This document shows positions 37,640 through 46,541 of a stretch of 64,000 nucleotides of DNA, piece by piece; within the stretch, counting starts at the first letter, position 1; each line of letters opens with the position of its first letter. The notes below the pieces were generated by a model. The model was not told where the DNA came from. It ran no database searches and saw only the letters and a program-made list of their open reading frames with translations. The DNA is from JACKAQ01 sp020634975 [NCBI: Calditrichia bacterium] (GTDB taxonomy: Bacteria > Calditrichota > Calditrichia > RBG-13-44-9). The stretch is from contig JACKAQ010000002.1 of the NCBI GenBank assembly GCA_020634975.1, positions 739,635 through 803,634 on the forward strand, given 5' to 3'. The position numbers and the translations under genes were made by a program.

Positions 37640-39775
37640 TTACCGGATGATGACGAACTTCCGGGTGATATTATCACCCTTCCGGTAGAGCAATTGGCTC
37701 GGATCTTCGGGATTGTAATAATCGTTGGTTACTTCGATGTATGCAATATAAATGCCCGAAACAACTATCTGGCGGGATGAGGTAACCAAATCCCAGAATT
37801 CATCACCGCTACCATCCGTGTGCTCAATTTCGCGGATCAGATCACCGCGTTCGGTAAATATTTTAATGATACATTCAGCCGGCACATCCAGAAAAGCAAT
37901 CCTTTCGGAGCCGTAGCCCAATTCCAGCGAGAGTGCAGCCCGAACGTTATACGGGTTCGGCACAACACGAACAGCATCCAACGCTGTTCCGGCAGGACGC
38001 CGTAACCGGGCGGGATCGTTGGTTTGGGTGTAAAACCGGCTGCTTTGTAACGATCCGGCAGGATTGATACCACCGTTGTTATTTGTCCCATCGTCATAGG
38101 ATACAATATAATAGTAATAATCGAAACCACGAGCGGCGGTAACATCATCAAATTGACCGGTTCCTGCAGGTAGCTCGGCGATCATCTCATATGTCGTATC
38201 CGGTTGCCCGAGTGCCCGGAAAATTTTGTAACCTGCAAAGCCAGGGTGTGATTCTGCATTATTCGACCAGGTTAACTGAATCCGGTCACCACCGGAAGCA
38301 ACTTCAAAGATATCCGGAGGTGGGGGAGGGAGAGTAATATCGAAACCTGAATTCCAGTTGGCAATGGCGCGGTTAAATGTTTGGAAAATCGAGTCTTCCC
38401 CGGTATATACCCATGCATCTTTGTATTCGTCACGGTCGGTTGTTGTCCCGCCATTCGGCAGAACGAAAGGACCGCTATTGTTCACCCAGTTAAGCCCGAC
38501 TTCGATCCGTTTTTCCCAGCTGATTCCAGCCGCAGCTTCTGCCATTACAATAGTTACACTATCGCCAGCCGCCAACGTATAACCGCCGAAACCTTGCGTT
38601 TGAGATAAGCCGCCGGCACCGGGATCTTTTAAATCCGCAAAATCATCACCGACCAAATCCGCATGGCGAATAGGCGGGTGCCCGGCGGTCATGATACCGT
38701 ATTCAGTGGTCATGTTATTGGGATTGTACTGATTGTTAAAATTCGCCTGGTTAAACGTGCCGTCGGAATCCTGATACCAGGTTGTTTTGGGCTGCAAAAT
38801 ATCGTCCGATTTATCCGATGCGGAAACATCGGCATGAATGGTGACAACGCCGACATATTGCGGCGCAGCCAGCCGTCCGGTTGTGCGATAGTCCGGTGCA
38901 CCTATATTATCGAACACCTGACCGTCGGAATCGGTTGCCCGGGAATGGCGACCATGCCAGGAAAACTGGGCACGAAACGGATCCCCAAAAGCGGGATCTT
39001 CACCACGGGCATCGTTCACGGTGTTTTCACCCCAGGTTGCGGATTGTGGCATAAAATTTTTGCCGTAAGCGCCCATTTCTTTGGATACCGCATAGCGATA
39101 CTGCCACAAGACCCACATATCTTCGATGGTTTGAGGGTTGGTAGTGCCGTTTAAATCGACCACACCATTGTTCTTGAATTTGTATTCGTAGATAAAATAA
39201 TTGTCGTGGTATTGTTGGGAGAACGCATAAATAGTTCGCGTAAATTCAACACCCATTGATGTTTGCACCCGGTTGATGATGACACGATCAGCTTTTTGGT
39301 TGGGGTCAACATCATCGAGGATATCATCGAATTGCAGGGTAGAGGAGATGTTGCCATCGACAATTACTGTCGGGTGCTCAAAACGCCCGATCATCCGGAA
39401 TTCAACCGGCATGGTTTCGTTCGCTTCATCCCAATGCCGTGGTCCGGAGTGGACTACTTTGTGAGGATAAACCACGCCACCCACTAAATCGCTGTAGTTT
39501 CTTGCACCGATCCACATGCCTTTTGCAGCTTGCATGTCCTGATCACGATATTCCGCCGGCCAGCGCAACCCGTCCTGCTGGTCGCTGACTAACCCACGAC
39601 GGGCGGTTTCGGGCTCGCAGCCAATCGCCATATACCAGTTGTGCAAAGATCCCACTTTGATCCATTTGGTTTCCTGAGCGCTGGCTTTTTCGGCTGTAAA
39701 AATGGTCGCGAAAAAACTCAGGATCAGCAATACCGGCAAGGTTTTTGTGAGAAAATGTTGACGATTTCGCATCAT
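37640..39775 (-). CDS. Large secreted protein of unknown function with FN3-like domain
   Basis: About 711 residues from ATG 39775 (MMRNRQHFLTKTLPVLLILS), ending its signal near KASAQE. It opens WIKVGSLHNWYMAIGCEPET and RRGLVSDQQDGLRWPAEYRD, followed by a large beta-rich region with no family I can name. A fibronectin type III-like module lies at about 505-600 (DRIQLTWSNNAESHPGFAGY). The end (VVPNPYNVRAALSLELGYGS ... GIYIAYIEVTNDYY ... ITRKFVIIR) looks like a diverged Por-type Ig tail without the usual NPFNP core. It sits directly after the TonB receptor and is probably its surface or periplasmic partner, replacing SusD in position. Confidence 0.7.
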   Translation of the reverse strand: MMRNRQHFLTKTLPVLLILSFFATIFTAEKASAQETKWIKVGSLHNWYMAIGCEPETARRGLVSDQQDGLRWPAEYRDQDMQAAKGMWIGARNYSDLVGGVVYPHKVVHSGPRHWDEANETMPVEFRMIGRFEHPTVIVDGNISSTLQFDDILDDVDPNQKADRVIINRVQTSMGVEFTRTIYAFSQQYHDNYFIYEYKFKNNGVVDLNGTTNPQTIEDMWVLWQYRYAVSKEMGAYGKNFMPQSATWGENTVNDARGEDPAFGDPFRAQFSWHGRHSRATDSDGQVFDNIGAPDYRTTGRLAAPQYVGVVTIHADVSASDKSDDILQPKTTWYQDSDGTFNQANFNNQYNPNNMTTEYGIMTAGHPPIRHADLVGDDFADLKDPGAGGLSQTQGFGGYTLAAGDSVTIVMAEAAAGISWEKRIEVGLNWVNNSGPFVLPNGGTTTDRDEYKDAWVYTGEDSIFQTFNRAIANWNSGFDITLPPPPPDIFEVASGGDRIQLTWSNNAESHPGFAGYKIFRALGQPDTTYEMIAELPAGTGQFDDVTAARGFDYYYYIVSYDDGTNNNGGINPAGSLQSSRFYTQTNDPARLRRPAGTALDAVRVVPNPYNVRAALSLELGYGSERIAFLDVPAECIIKIFTERGDLIREIEHTDGSGDEFWDLVTSSRQIVVSGIYIAYIEVTNDYYNPEDPSQLLYRKGDNITRKFVIIR

Positions 39776-39830
39776 TCTTTTTATCCTAAAGTTAGGTTTT
39801 CCAATAGTTTGCACGTTAGCAAAGTCGATA

Positions 39831-42800
39831 TTAAAAATTGAAATTGAGTTTCACGCCAACGTAAACATCCCGGGGATTCAGGAATTGCAAATATGTCATA
39901 CCCGGGTTATCGATATAAGATTTTTTACTGATACGTTCTTCGTTGCGTCGCGCAATTGCCGGATCATTTTCCGGATTTAGTTCCAACGGATCAAACGGGA
40001 CATCGGACGGGCGATAATCACCCGGCTTGTCGTCGCCATAACCGTTGGCGGGAATATAGCCGAACTCGTTGGTAACGCCTTCGGGCAAACGCAATGAACG
40101 CATATAGCTGGTAAAATCTGTTCCATCCACAAATCCGGTCGGTAACGATCCGCTAAAAGCCCAGTTTTTGAAGTTGAACAGGTTAAATGCATCGATAAAA
40201 AACTCAACTTGCATGGGCTTGAAATCGAATTTGCGCGATAATTTTAAATCAAATCCTTTATAATCCTGCCATTGCATATTGTTCTGCAAACCTGAAATGA
40301 AGGTGTTGTTTGTCCAGGTGAAATACACACCTGAGCGCCAGACGCCCAGCAAACCAAGCTGCCAATTTTCCAACACGTGAAATCCGGCAAATTCCGGTCC
40401 AAAATCGCGCGGTGTATAAAAATTAATGTTGGCTCGCCAAAAGGGTCTTGCAACCGGTTTGGATTGGGTGGGGGGATTGTCCCGTAGGTATTCGCGCTGG
40501 TCTGTCGGGTTTTCGAAAATCTGGCGAATGCCGAAGAAACCGGAAGAGGAAACATGATAGGTGTAGTTAAAGAATCCTGAAAACCAATCACCGCCTCGTT
40601 TTTCCAAAGTAAATTCCAATCCGCGAATATCCTGATAGAAATTGCTGGTTGCGAGGCTATATGTCACTTTACCGTTTGCGTTTTGATATCTGGTGGTGCT
40701 GGGCTTATCGCTGATATCGCGGTAGTAACCGGAAACTCGCATCAAATAGCGGTCGAACAACGAATGTTCGTAACCCAGTTCATATGCCACCGTTTTCTGT
40801 AACGGTAAATTTGGATCGGAAATAAAGCTGACCCGATTGCCGGTGACGCGGGTTACTTCGTAAAGATTTTCCGCTTCCGGCATTTGACGGAAATGTCCGT
40901 AATTGAAAAACAATTTGGCATATTCGGTAATCGGGTGAGATACTGCCAATCGCGGACTCAGAAAGACCTGTTTGTCCGTATCAACCTGTTCAAATTCGCC
41001 TTCTGTTCCCGTTGCAAAATCGCTGGAATAGAAACCTTGATCATACGGGTCGACATTAAACCATTTGCCACCGGGGCTTAAATAATCCAAACGAAGTCCC
41101 AAATTGGCGATCAATCCTTTAAATTCCAGTTTGTCCTGCATGTAAACCGCACCGCGCAACGGGCTGCGGTTGTATTCGGTAAACGGACGCCCTGTCGGTA
41201 AAACAGTATTTACTGCGCCATAACTGACATCGTGTTTGCTGTAAACAACTTCAAAACCCGTTTTAAACAGATTGATTCTGTCCAACTGTGAAGTCAGATC
41301 AAAACGGAAGGTTGTTGTTTTAAAAATTGAGGTGTCAAATGCGTTTGCGCGAACACCCATCAACATCCCATCGATGCCGTTGACAAGCTCTTCTTCGTTT
41401 CCGAATGGCGCCTCGTCAGTGAAATAACCGGGCACAATTTCATATATCCGGTCATTGTTACGCTCCCGGTTTGGACGCGTATTATAATCAACCTGGGTAT
41501 GTTCAAGTTTTACTTCATAAAACGTTTTCGAGCTTACCGTATTGTTCAATTTGGCTGAGAGGCTGCGCCATTCAACGTCGGTGAGTGCCCAATATGAATC
41601 ATAAAAGATGCGGCTGTTGGTTGTAAATCCGGCATTTGTGAGGGTGTTTGCAATGCCTTCTGCACTCCGGAAATATCCCGGTGCGCCAACATCGTTGCTG
41701 CTCACAGATTCAACCTGGTTGAGATAACCGGATATACTCAACTTCATAGATGAAGTAATATCAGAGGTTAGTTTCAACAAATAATTGTTCTGGCGATATG
41801 AATCGCGGCTGAGCGGAAGCATGTACATTTCACGCTCTCCGCGATACGATGCGAAAAAGCGCAAATTACCGAGCTGACCTTTCAGCACCGGTCCGCCAAC
41901 ACCTGCATCGATCACATAATCGGATTCCGTAATATCCAATTGTCGGCGATGTTGCCACAAAAACAGTCGTTGGGCAGCTTCCGGGGTCAAATCGTTGCTG
42001 GGATCGTCATCCTGCAGCGATAGCGCTGCAATGGTATTCCAGCCATCGAATGCCGGATATTGAGATTGTAGATTTTCATCCCAACCACCATTTTCCGTGC
42101 CGACAAAAGCAACTTCGGGATCAACATACGGGCGAACCCAATATGAGTTAGGATCATTAAATGAGGGGCCAAAATGTTTGGCTCCAGGTGCACTATTCCG
42201 GAATGTAATTGTACCGGAGTAGCGATTAGGACTGCCCTCCTTTGTGATAACGTTAATTAAACCCGCCTGAATATTTCCATATTCGGCGTTAAATCCACCG
42301 GTTTGGATTTGAACTTCCTCCACAGCGCTGAGGCTTACACCGGTAATCGGTTCGTTATTCCGTTCATCACGCAGCGTGATGCCATCCACCTGAAACGCCA
42401 GTTCGTTGGAAGCGCCACCGCGAATAGACAATCCCAAAGCACCGGCTTGCAGTCCAATCACTTCGTTAACGGATTGAACGGGAAGCGCCTCGATTTGGGC
42501 GGATTCGATGTTCGCTGTACTCGCGGAAACGTCAGGCTGAACAACCTTGCGTTCGGCAATAACAGTTACTTCGCTGCCGGAAACCAACACAGAAACTTCG
42601 AGATTAAAATTAATTTCTGTCGTCTGGTTGATGTTAACCCGGGTTTCAGTCACAACTACATCTGTGTAACCAATCATGTTGGCGCGAACATTATATGTCC
42701 CGGGCGGGACATTCAGAATAACAAAGTAACCGTCAACATCTGCAGATGCACCTAATACAGTACCTTCAATAATGATGTTTGCACCGGGCAATGCTTCGCC

Positions 42801-42908
42801 GGTATTACCGTCTTTTACAATACCGGTTATTTTACCCGTTGTATTTGCATGCAAACTAAATAAAGCACCAAAAAGAAGGCACAAAACCAACAGAAACGGT
42901 TTTTTCAT
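39831..42908 (-). CDS. TonB-dependent outer-membrane receptor with carboxypeptidase-regulatory domain
   Basis: 1025 residues. Signal peptide (FLLVLCLLFGALFSLHANTT), regulatory beta-sandwich at about 25-115 (GKITGIVKDGNTGEALPGAN, DGYFVILNVPPGTYNVRANM), plug at about 125-245 (IEALPVQSVNEVIGLQAGAL, FQVDGITLRDERNNEPITGV, YGNIQAGLINVITKEGS) and a long barrel ending DVYVGVKLNFNF. It is the first gene of a five-gene minus-strand operon that lacks SusD. It is related in layout to the receptor at 318-2966 but longer. The substrate is unknown; downstream GHL10 and GH20 enzymes suggest a glycan. Confidence 0.92.
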   Translation of the reverse strand: MKKPFLLVLCLLFGALFSLHANTTGKITGIVKDGNTGEALPGANIIIEGTVLGASADVDGYFVILNVPPGTYNVRANMIGYTDVVVTETRVNINQTTEINFNLEVSVLVSGSEVTVIAERKVVQPDVSASTANIESAQIEALPVQSVNEVIGLQAGALGLSIRGGASNELAFQVDGITLRDERNNEPITGVSLSAVEEVQIQTGGFNAEYGNIQAGLINVITKEGSPNRYSGTITFRNSAPGAKHFGPSFNDPNSYWVRPYVDPEVAFVGTENGGWDENLQSQYPAFDGWNTIAALSLQDDDPSNDLTPEAAQRLFLWQHRRQLDITESDYVIDAGVGGPVLKGQLGNLRFFASYRGEREMYMLPLSRDSYRQNNYLLKLTSDITSSMKLSISGYLNQVESVSSNDVGAPGYFRSAEGIANTLTNAGFTTNSRIFYDSYWALTDVEWRSLSAKLNNTVSSKTFYEVKLEHTQVDYNTRPNRERNNDRIYEIVPGYFTDEAPFGNEEELVNGIDGMLMGVRANAFDTSIFKTTTFRFDLTSQLDRINLFKTGFEVVYSKHDVSYGAVNTVLPTGRPFTEYNRSPLRGAVYMQDKLEFKGLIANLGLRLDYLSPGGKWFNVDPYDQGFYSSDFATGTEGEFEQVDTDKQVFLSPRLAVSHPITEYAKLFFNYGHFRQMPEAENLYEVTRVTGNRVSFISDPNLPLQKTVAYELGYEHSLFDRYLMRVSGYYRDISDKPSTTRYQNANGKVTYSLATSNFYQDIRGLEFTLEKRGGDWFSGFFNYTYHVSSSGFFGIRQIFENPTDQREYLRDNPPTQSKPVARPFWRANINFYTPRDFGPEFAGFHVLENWQLGLLGVWRSGVYFTWTNNTFISGLQNNMQWQDYKGFDLKLSRKFDFKPMQVEFFIDAFNLFNFKNWAFSGSLPTGFVDGTDFTSYMRSLRLPEGVTNEFGYIPANGYGDDKPGDYRPSDVPFDPLELNPENDPAIARRNEERISKKSYIDNPGMTYLQFLNPRDVYVGVKLNFNF

Positions 42909-43444
42909 GCAACCACCTATTGATTATGTGATAGATTATTGGAAATACGAATGTTTATTTTATAAAGCCAAATCAGTAAAGCAGTAAAGAATTGGGAGTA
43001 GGGGAGTACCATGATCATTACGATCCAGTAATTTGTTGATTAACGTGTCATTGACAATGTATTAAATTTTATTTCAATTGTAAATAAGTTTATATTTTCC
43101 AGCGTTTTATTCCACCTTTTTTTTGTCTGAAAAGCATACAATTACACCGCTATTTCAAAGCATTTCCTCATAAGCTGATCAAAATAGTGTCAGTTTGGAA
43201 ATTTTAGTGCTGGTCAGCCCAAAAATGAGGATAGGTTATAAACAGGATATAAAACGTAATAATGAATATTAGAGGTGAAGAAACAAACTCATGCGACTGA
43301 TTGGACAAAGGTAATGGAAAACATTTTATGTAAACTATAAAAATTATAAGGGAAACAATAAAAAGGGGAGAAATTGGGAAATTCAACTTTACATAATATA
43401 GATTATATTAATAATCTGCGTATACTGCTAAATATGGCAATTTG
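42909..43444. other. Intergenic region of 536 bases, no gene seen
   Basis: AT-rich spacer between the TonB operon and exbD. Short open frames here have atypical composition and no ribosome site. It must hold the promoter for the TonB operon; CATTGACAATG near 43053-43063 is a small palindrome in a suitable place, but no convincing -35/-10 pair is seen. Confidence 0.5.
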
Positions 43445-43849
43445 TCAATCAGACAGTGGATTTGCTATTGAGATGCGCGTTGCACCTGCCCGCTTTATTT
43501 GATCGATAATTTCAATATAATCTTCGTATTTTGCAAATCGTGTGGTTTGCAGTGAGATAACCAGGTTAGGATTCGATAACAATCTTTTCCGGAGTTGCCG
43601 CTCAACATTATAAATCTGGACAGGTTGATTATCCAGCAATATTGCCCCGGCATCGTTTAACAATACAACAGCAAGGTTGCCTGGATGGACCGGTGTAACT
43701 TCTGAATGCCATTCCGGTAATACGAGCCGTAATCCCCTTTCATTAAATATGGTTGTGCAAACCATAAAGAAGATAAGCAATAAAAATGCAATGTCTGCCA
43801 TCGATGCCGATGGAATTTCAATTGACGGCTTTTGTTTAGTGATTTGCAT
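43445..43849 (-). CDS. exbD: ExbD/TolR-type biopolymer transport protein
   Basis: 134 residues. One N-terminal membrane helix contains the family signature with the proton-path Asp: SASMADIAFLLLIFFMVCTT. A periplasmic domain follows, with ALLLDNQPVQIYNVE-like strands and FAKYEDYIEIIDQIKRAGAT. ExbD works with ExbB and TonB to power outer-membrane receptors. Neither partner is encoded here, although the gene sits next to a TonB-receptor operon. GGAGAAG lies just before the start. Confidence 0.88.
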   Translation of the reverse strand: MQITKQKPSIEIPSASMADIAFLLLIFFMVCTTIFNERGLRLVLPEWHSEVTPVHPGNLAVVLLNDAGAILLDNQPVQIYNVERQLRKRLLSNPNLVISLQTTRFAKYEDYIEIIDQIKRAGATRISIANPLSD

Positions 43850-44118
43850 GGCTTCTCCTGAAATTTTTCCAAGTTATTCATTGAAATATTTGACAAATGC
43901 CATGCCACAACAACAAAAAGCAATAAAATTGCTATAATTACATGTTTATATTGAATTAACGTAGTCTGGTTGACTAAAATTTTCAATAATCCTGCCGTGC
44001 ATTTTGCAAGATCCCGCGATAATTGAAGAGCAATTTGGTTAATGAATTGTAGATTTTCACTATGGTAACGCAGTAACCCGTCGATAGTTATTAACAGGCA
44101 GCACGGAGATAGCTGCAA
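43850..44118 (-). other. Possible small membrane protein upstream of exbD (uncertain)
   Basis: A minus-strand frame from 44118 reads LLITIDGLLRYHSENLQFIN, KILVNQTTLIQYKH and the strong membrane helix VIIAILLLFVVVAWHLSNI, but then overlaps exbD in another frame. A single-base shift near 43900 would instead end it at FVKYFNE just before the exbD ribosome site. A shift near 44095 would add an N-terminal helix (NKIPLFLAAISVLP). It could be a small two-helix partner of ExbD broken by base errors, or chance. No family is recognised. Confidence 0.3.
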
Positions 44119-44160
44119 GAAATAAAGGGATTTTGTTCACAAACCAAAGGGAATTGGGAA

Positions 44161-44370
44161 ATGAACTATTACGGTGAGCCAACCCACAATAATTTTTCTA
44201 AAGAGCAAATTGAAACGCTGAAAGATATTTTGACAACCCTTAACCAATTGTCAGATGACCAAAAGCGTGAGTTGCATATTGGTTCGTTGGTCGTTCGTTT
44301 GTTGACGAATGACGGTTTGCTGTGGTCGCAAATCGATCAGGTGCAAACCAATACGTTTAGCATGAATTAG
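44161..44370 (+). CDS. Small hypothetical protein
   Basis: 69 residues, ATG 44161 with AAAGGGAA upstream. The sequence is soluble, mixed-charge and helical (SKEQIETLKDILTTLNQLSD, DDQKRELHIGSLVVRLLTND). No family is recognised. It is convergent with dnaB and divergent from exbD. Sensible composition and a ribosome site make it plausible as a real gene. Confidence 0.5.
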   Translation: MNYYGEPTHNNFSKEQIETLKDILTTLNQLSDDQKRELHIGSLVVRLLTNDGLLWSQIDQVQTNTFSMN

Positions 44371-44381
44371 GTTTACTCCCC

Positions 44382-44415
44382 TCCCCTGTTTTTATCAATC
44401 GGATAATTCAGGGGA
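44382..44415. terminator. Weak hairpin between convergent genes
   Basis: TCCCCTG (44382-44388) pairs with CAGGGGA (44409-44415) across a 20-base loop, and GGGTTTTTGGG follows on the plus strand. It lies between the small plus-strand gene and the end of dnaB. It is a plausible but weak terminator. Confidence 0.4.
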
Positions 44416-44445
44416 ACGGGTTTTTGGGATTGGCTGAATGATCTT

Positions 44446-45876
44446 TTAAAATGAAACTTCCTGATCCATTGGCGGCATCCCGTCAATGTCCGGTGCGTAA
44501 TCGGTGAATTTACCATAATTTTTCAGGAAGGTAAGTTTTACGGTGCCGATGGGACCGTTTCGGTGTTTACCGACGATGATTTCCGATACGTTTTCAACTT
44601 CTTTGAATCGCGGATCATCGTGATCTTTGAGATAAAATTCTTCGCGATAAACAAACATCACCAAATCCGCATCCTGTTCGATAGCGCCGGATTCCCGCAA
44701 ATCCGATAGCATCGGGCGTTTATCCGGGCGTGCTTCCACTGCGCGGGAAAGCTGTGAGAGCGCCAAAATAGGAATGTTCAATTGCTTCGCCAACGATTTC
44801 AGCGAACGCGAAATAAACGATATTTCCTGTTGACGGTTGTCCAATCCTTTGGGTCCGTCCATCAACTGCATGTAATCCACCACCAACATTCCGATGTTTT
44901 TTTCAATCGCCATTCGCCGGGCACGCGAGCTCAATTTGATGATGTCCAATCCTGCTGTATCATCAATATAAACAGGTGCTTCGTAAAGCTTTCCAGCATA
45001 CCGCAACAGCTTGTTCCACTCTTTATCGCTCAGTTTTCCGGTGCGCAATCGCTGCGAATCGACCATTGCTTCAAAACAAAGCATCCGCTGAACCAATTGC
45101 ATATCGCTCATTTCGAGACTGAAAATACCGACGCCAAAACCGCCTTCCAGCGCAGCGTTCCGGGCAAGATTTAACGCAAACGCTGTTTTTCCCATTGACG
45201 GACGACCGGCAAGAATAATCAAATCGCTTTTCTGGAATCCGGCGGTCATATTGTCCAATTGGGCAAAACCAGACGGAACGCCGATGATGCCGGTGTGATC
45301 CATATGGTGCAGCCGTTCGGCTTCTTCAACGGTTTCGTTGACGATGCTACCAATATCGCGAAACGATTTTTCTTTCTGGTTTTTGAGCAAATCGAAAATG
45401 TTTTGCTGAGCTTTGCTGAGCACGCCTTCAACTTCTGCCTGGCTGTCGTACGATTCCGTGAGAATATCCGTGCAGGCGCGGATCAATTTTCGCAGCAACG
45501 CCTTTTCTTTCACGATTTGCAGGTGATATTCGATATTCGCGGATGACGGCACCAGCGATGCCAATTCTGCCAGATAGGCGGCACCGCCAATATCTTCCAG
45601 CGTTTCCTGTTTGTTCAGCTCCTCGGTGAGTGTAATAATATCGATAGGCTCATCTTTTTGATACAGCGACATCATCGCCAGAAAAATTTTCCGGTGTGTT
45701 TCGCGATACAAATCGGTTTCATCGATGCGCTCCAGCGCGATGGCGGTTGCCTCGCGATCGAGCAGCAGCGCACCCAAAATATACCGTTCGACATCGACAG
45801 CCTGTGGCGGAACACGTCCACCCGTTGCCAGCGCTTCGTCGGACGGCGCTTTTTTTACTCTTCGCTTTTCTGCCAT
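44446..45876 (-). CDS. dnaB: Replicative DNA helicase DnaB
   Basis: 476 residues. The N-terminal DnaB helical domain (VPPQAVDVERYILGALLLDR, LVPSSANIEYHLQIVKEKAL) precedes the RecA-like helicase domain: Walker A LAGRPSMGKTAFALNLARNA, GIFSLEMSDMQLVQRML, Walker B-like IGMLVVDYMQLM, SRSLKSLAKQLNIPILALSQ and SGAIEQDADLVMFVYREEFY. It unwinds DNA at replication forks and loads with DnaC or DnaA. It is the last gene of a housekeeping operon, 23 bases after the uracil-DNA glycosylase. Confidence 0.96.
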   Translation of the reverse strand: MAEKRRVKKAPSDEALATGGRVPPQAVDVERYILGALLLDREATAIALERIDETDLYRETHRKIFLAMMSLYQKDEPIDIITLTEELNKQETLEDIGGAAYLAELASLVPSSANIEYHLQIVKEKALLRKLIRACTDILTESYDSQAEVEGVLSKAQQNIFDLLKNQKEKSFRDIGSIVNETVEEAERLHHMDHTGIIGVPSGFAQLDNMTAGFQKSDLIILAGRPSMGKTAFALNLARNAALEGGFGVGIFSLEMSDMQLVQRMLCFEAMVDSQRLRTGKLSDKEWNKLLRYAGKLYEAPVYIDDTAGLDIIKLSSRARRMAIEKNIGMLVVDYMQLMDGPKGLDNRQQEISFISRSLKSLAKQLNIPILALSQLSRAVEARPDKRPMLSDLRESGAIEQDADLVMFVYREEFYLKDHDDPRFKEVENVSEIIVGKHRNGPIGTVKLTFLKNYGKFTDYAPDIDGMPPMDQEVSF

Positions 45877-45899
45877 TTAATAATTTTCCTTCCCGGAAG

Positions 45900-46541
45900 T
45901 TATTCTTTTTCTGATGATATTTTTGCCAAAACCGTGCTAAAATCGGAAATCGCGTCGTCCATTGCCGACATATTTCGCAAAATATACGCCGGATGATAAG
46001 TGATAAACAGCGGTATTCCCCGGAAATCATGAAATTTACCGCGCAGCTCCCGCAACGGTGCATCGGTTCGGAGCAAATTTTGTCCGGCAACGCGACCGAG
46101 CGCGATCAGCACTTTTGGCGAAATCAATTCAATTTGCCGGTGCAAATACGGGATGCAGGCGGCAACTTCCTCCGGCAACGGATCGCGATTCCCCGGCGGT
46201 CGCGATTTTAAAATGTTGGCGATAAACACATCTTCCCGACGCATGTTGAAATGTGCCAAAATTTTGTTCAGCAACTGACCGGAACGTCCCACAAACGGCA
46301 ATCCCTGTTTGTCTTCTTCCGCACCCGGTGCCTCGCCGATAAACATGATATCCGCGTTTTCGTTGCCATCGCCAAACACAAAATTGGTTCGCGATTGGTG
46401 CAGCGGGCATTTTGTGCAATGCTCAATTTCCTGCCGGAATTTTTCCAATTCACTCACTTTTTGTTCGATAAACCATTCCTTTCCATATAAATCCTGATTC
46501 CATTGCAAAAATGCGGCGAGTTTTTCCCGTAAATCACTCAT
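45900..46541 (-). CDS. Family-4-like uracil-DNA glycosylase
   Basis: 213 residues from ATG 46541, with a GGGGAGGGGAG ribosome site. It overlaps the coaBC end, suggesting coupling. Motifs: iron-sulphur pair [10 protein letters not shown], active-site [37 protein letters not shown], and [12 protein letters not shown]. It removes uracil from DNA. Family-4 enzymes usually bind a 4Fe-4S cluster with four Cys; the third position, normally KCRPPGNR, reads KSRPPGNR here, leaving three Cys. I recall similar Ser forms in FCB-group sequences, so this may be a lineage variant. Confidence 0.9.
   Translation of the reverse strand: MSDLREKLAAFLQWNQDLYGKEWFIEQKVSELEKFRQEIEHCTKCPLHQSRTNFVFGDGNENADIMFIGEAPGAEEDKQGLPFVGRSGQLLNKILAHFNMRREDVFIANILKSRPPGNRDPLPEEVAACIPYLHRQIELISPKVLIALGRVAGQNLLRTDAPLRELRGKFHDFRGIPLFITYHPAYILRNMSAMDDAISDFSTVLAKISSEKE

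Noticed and set aside
43204-43386. Short hydrophobic frame on the minus strand
   Set aside because: It arises from AT-rich spacer DNA, has no ribosome site and no plausible fold beyond hydrophobic residues.
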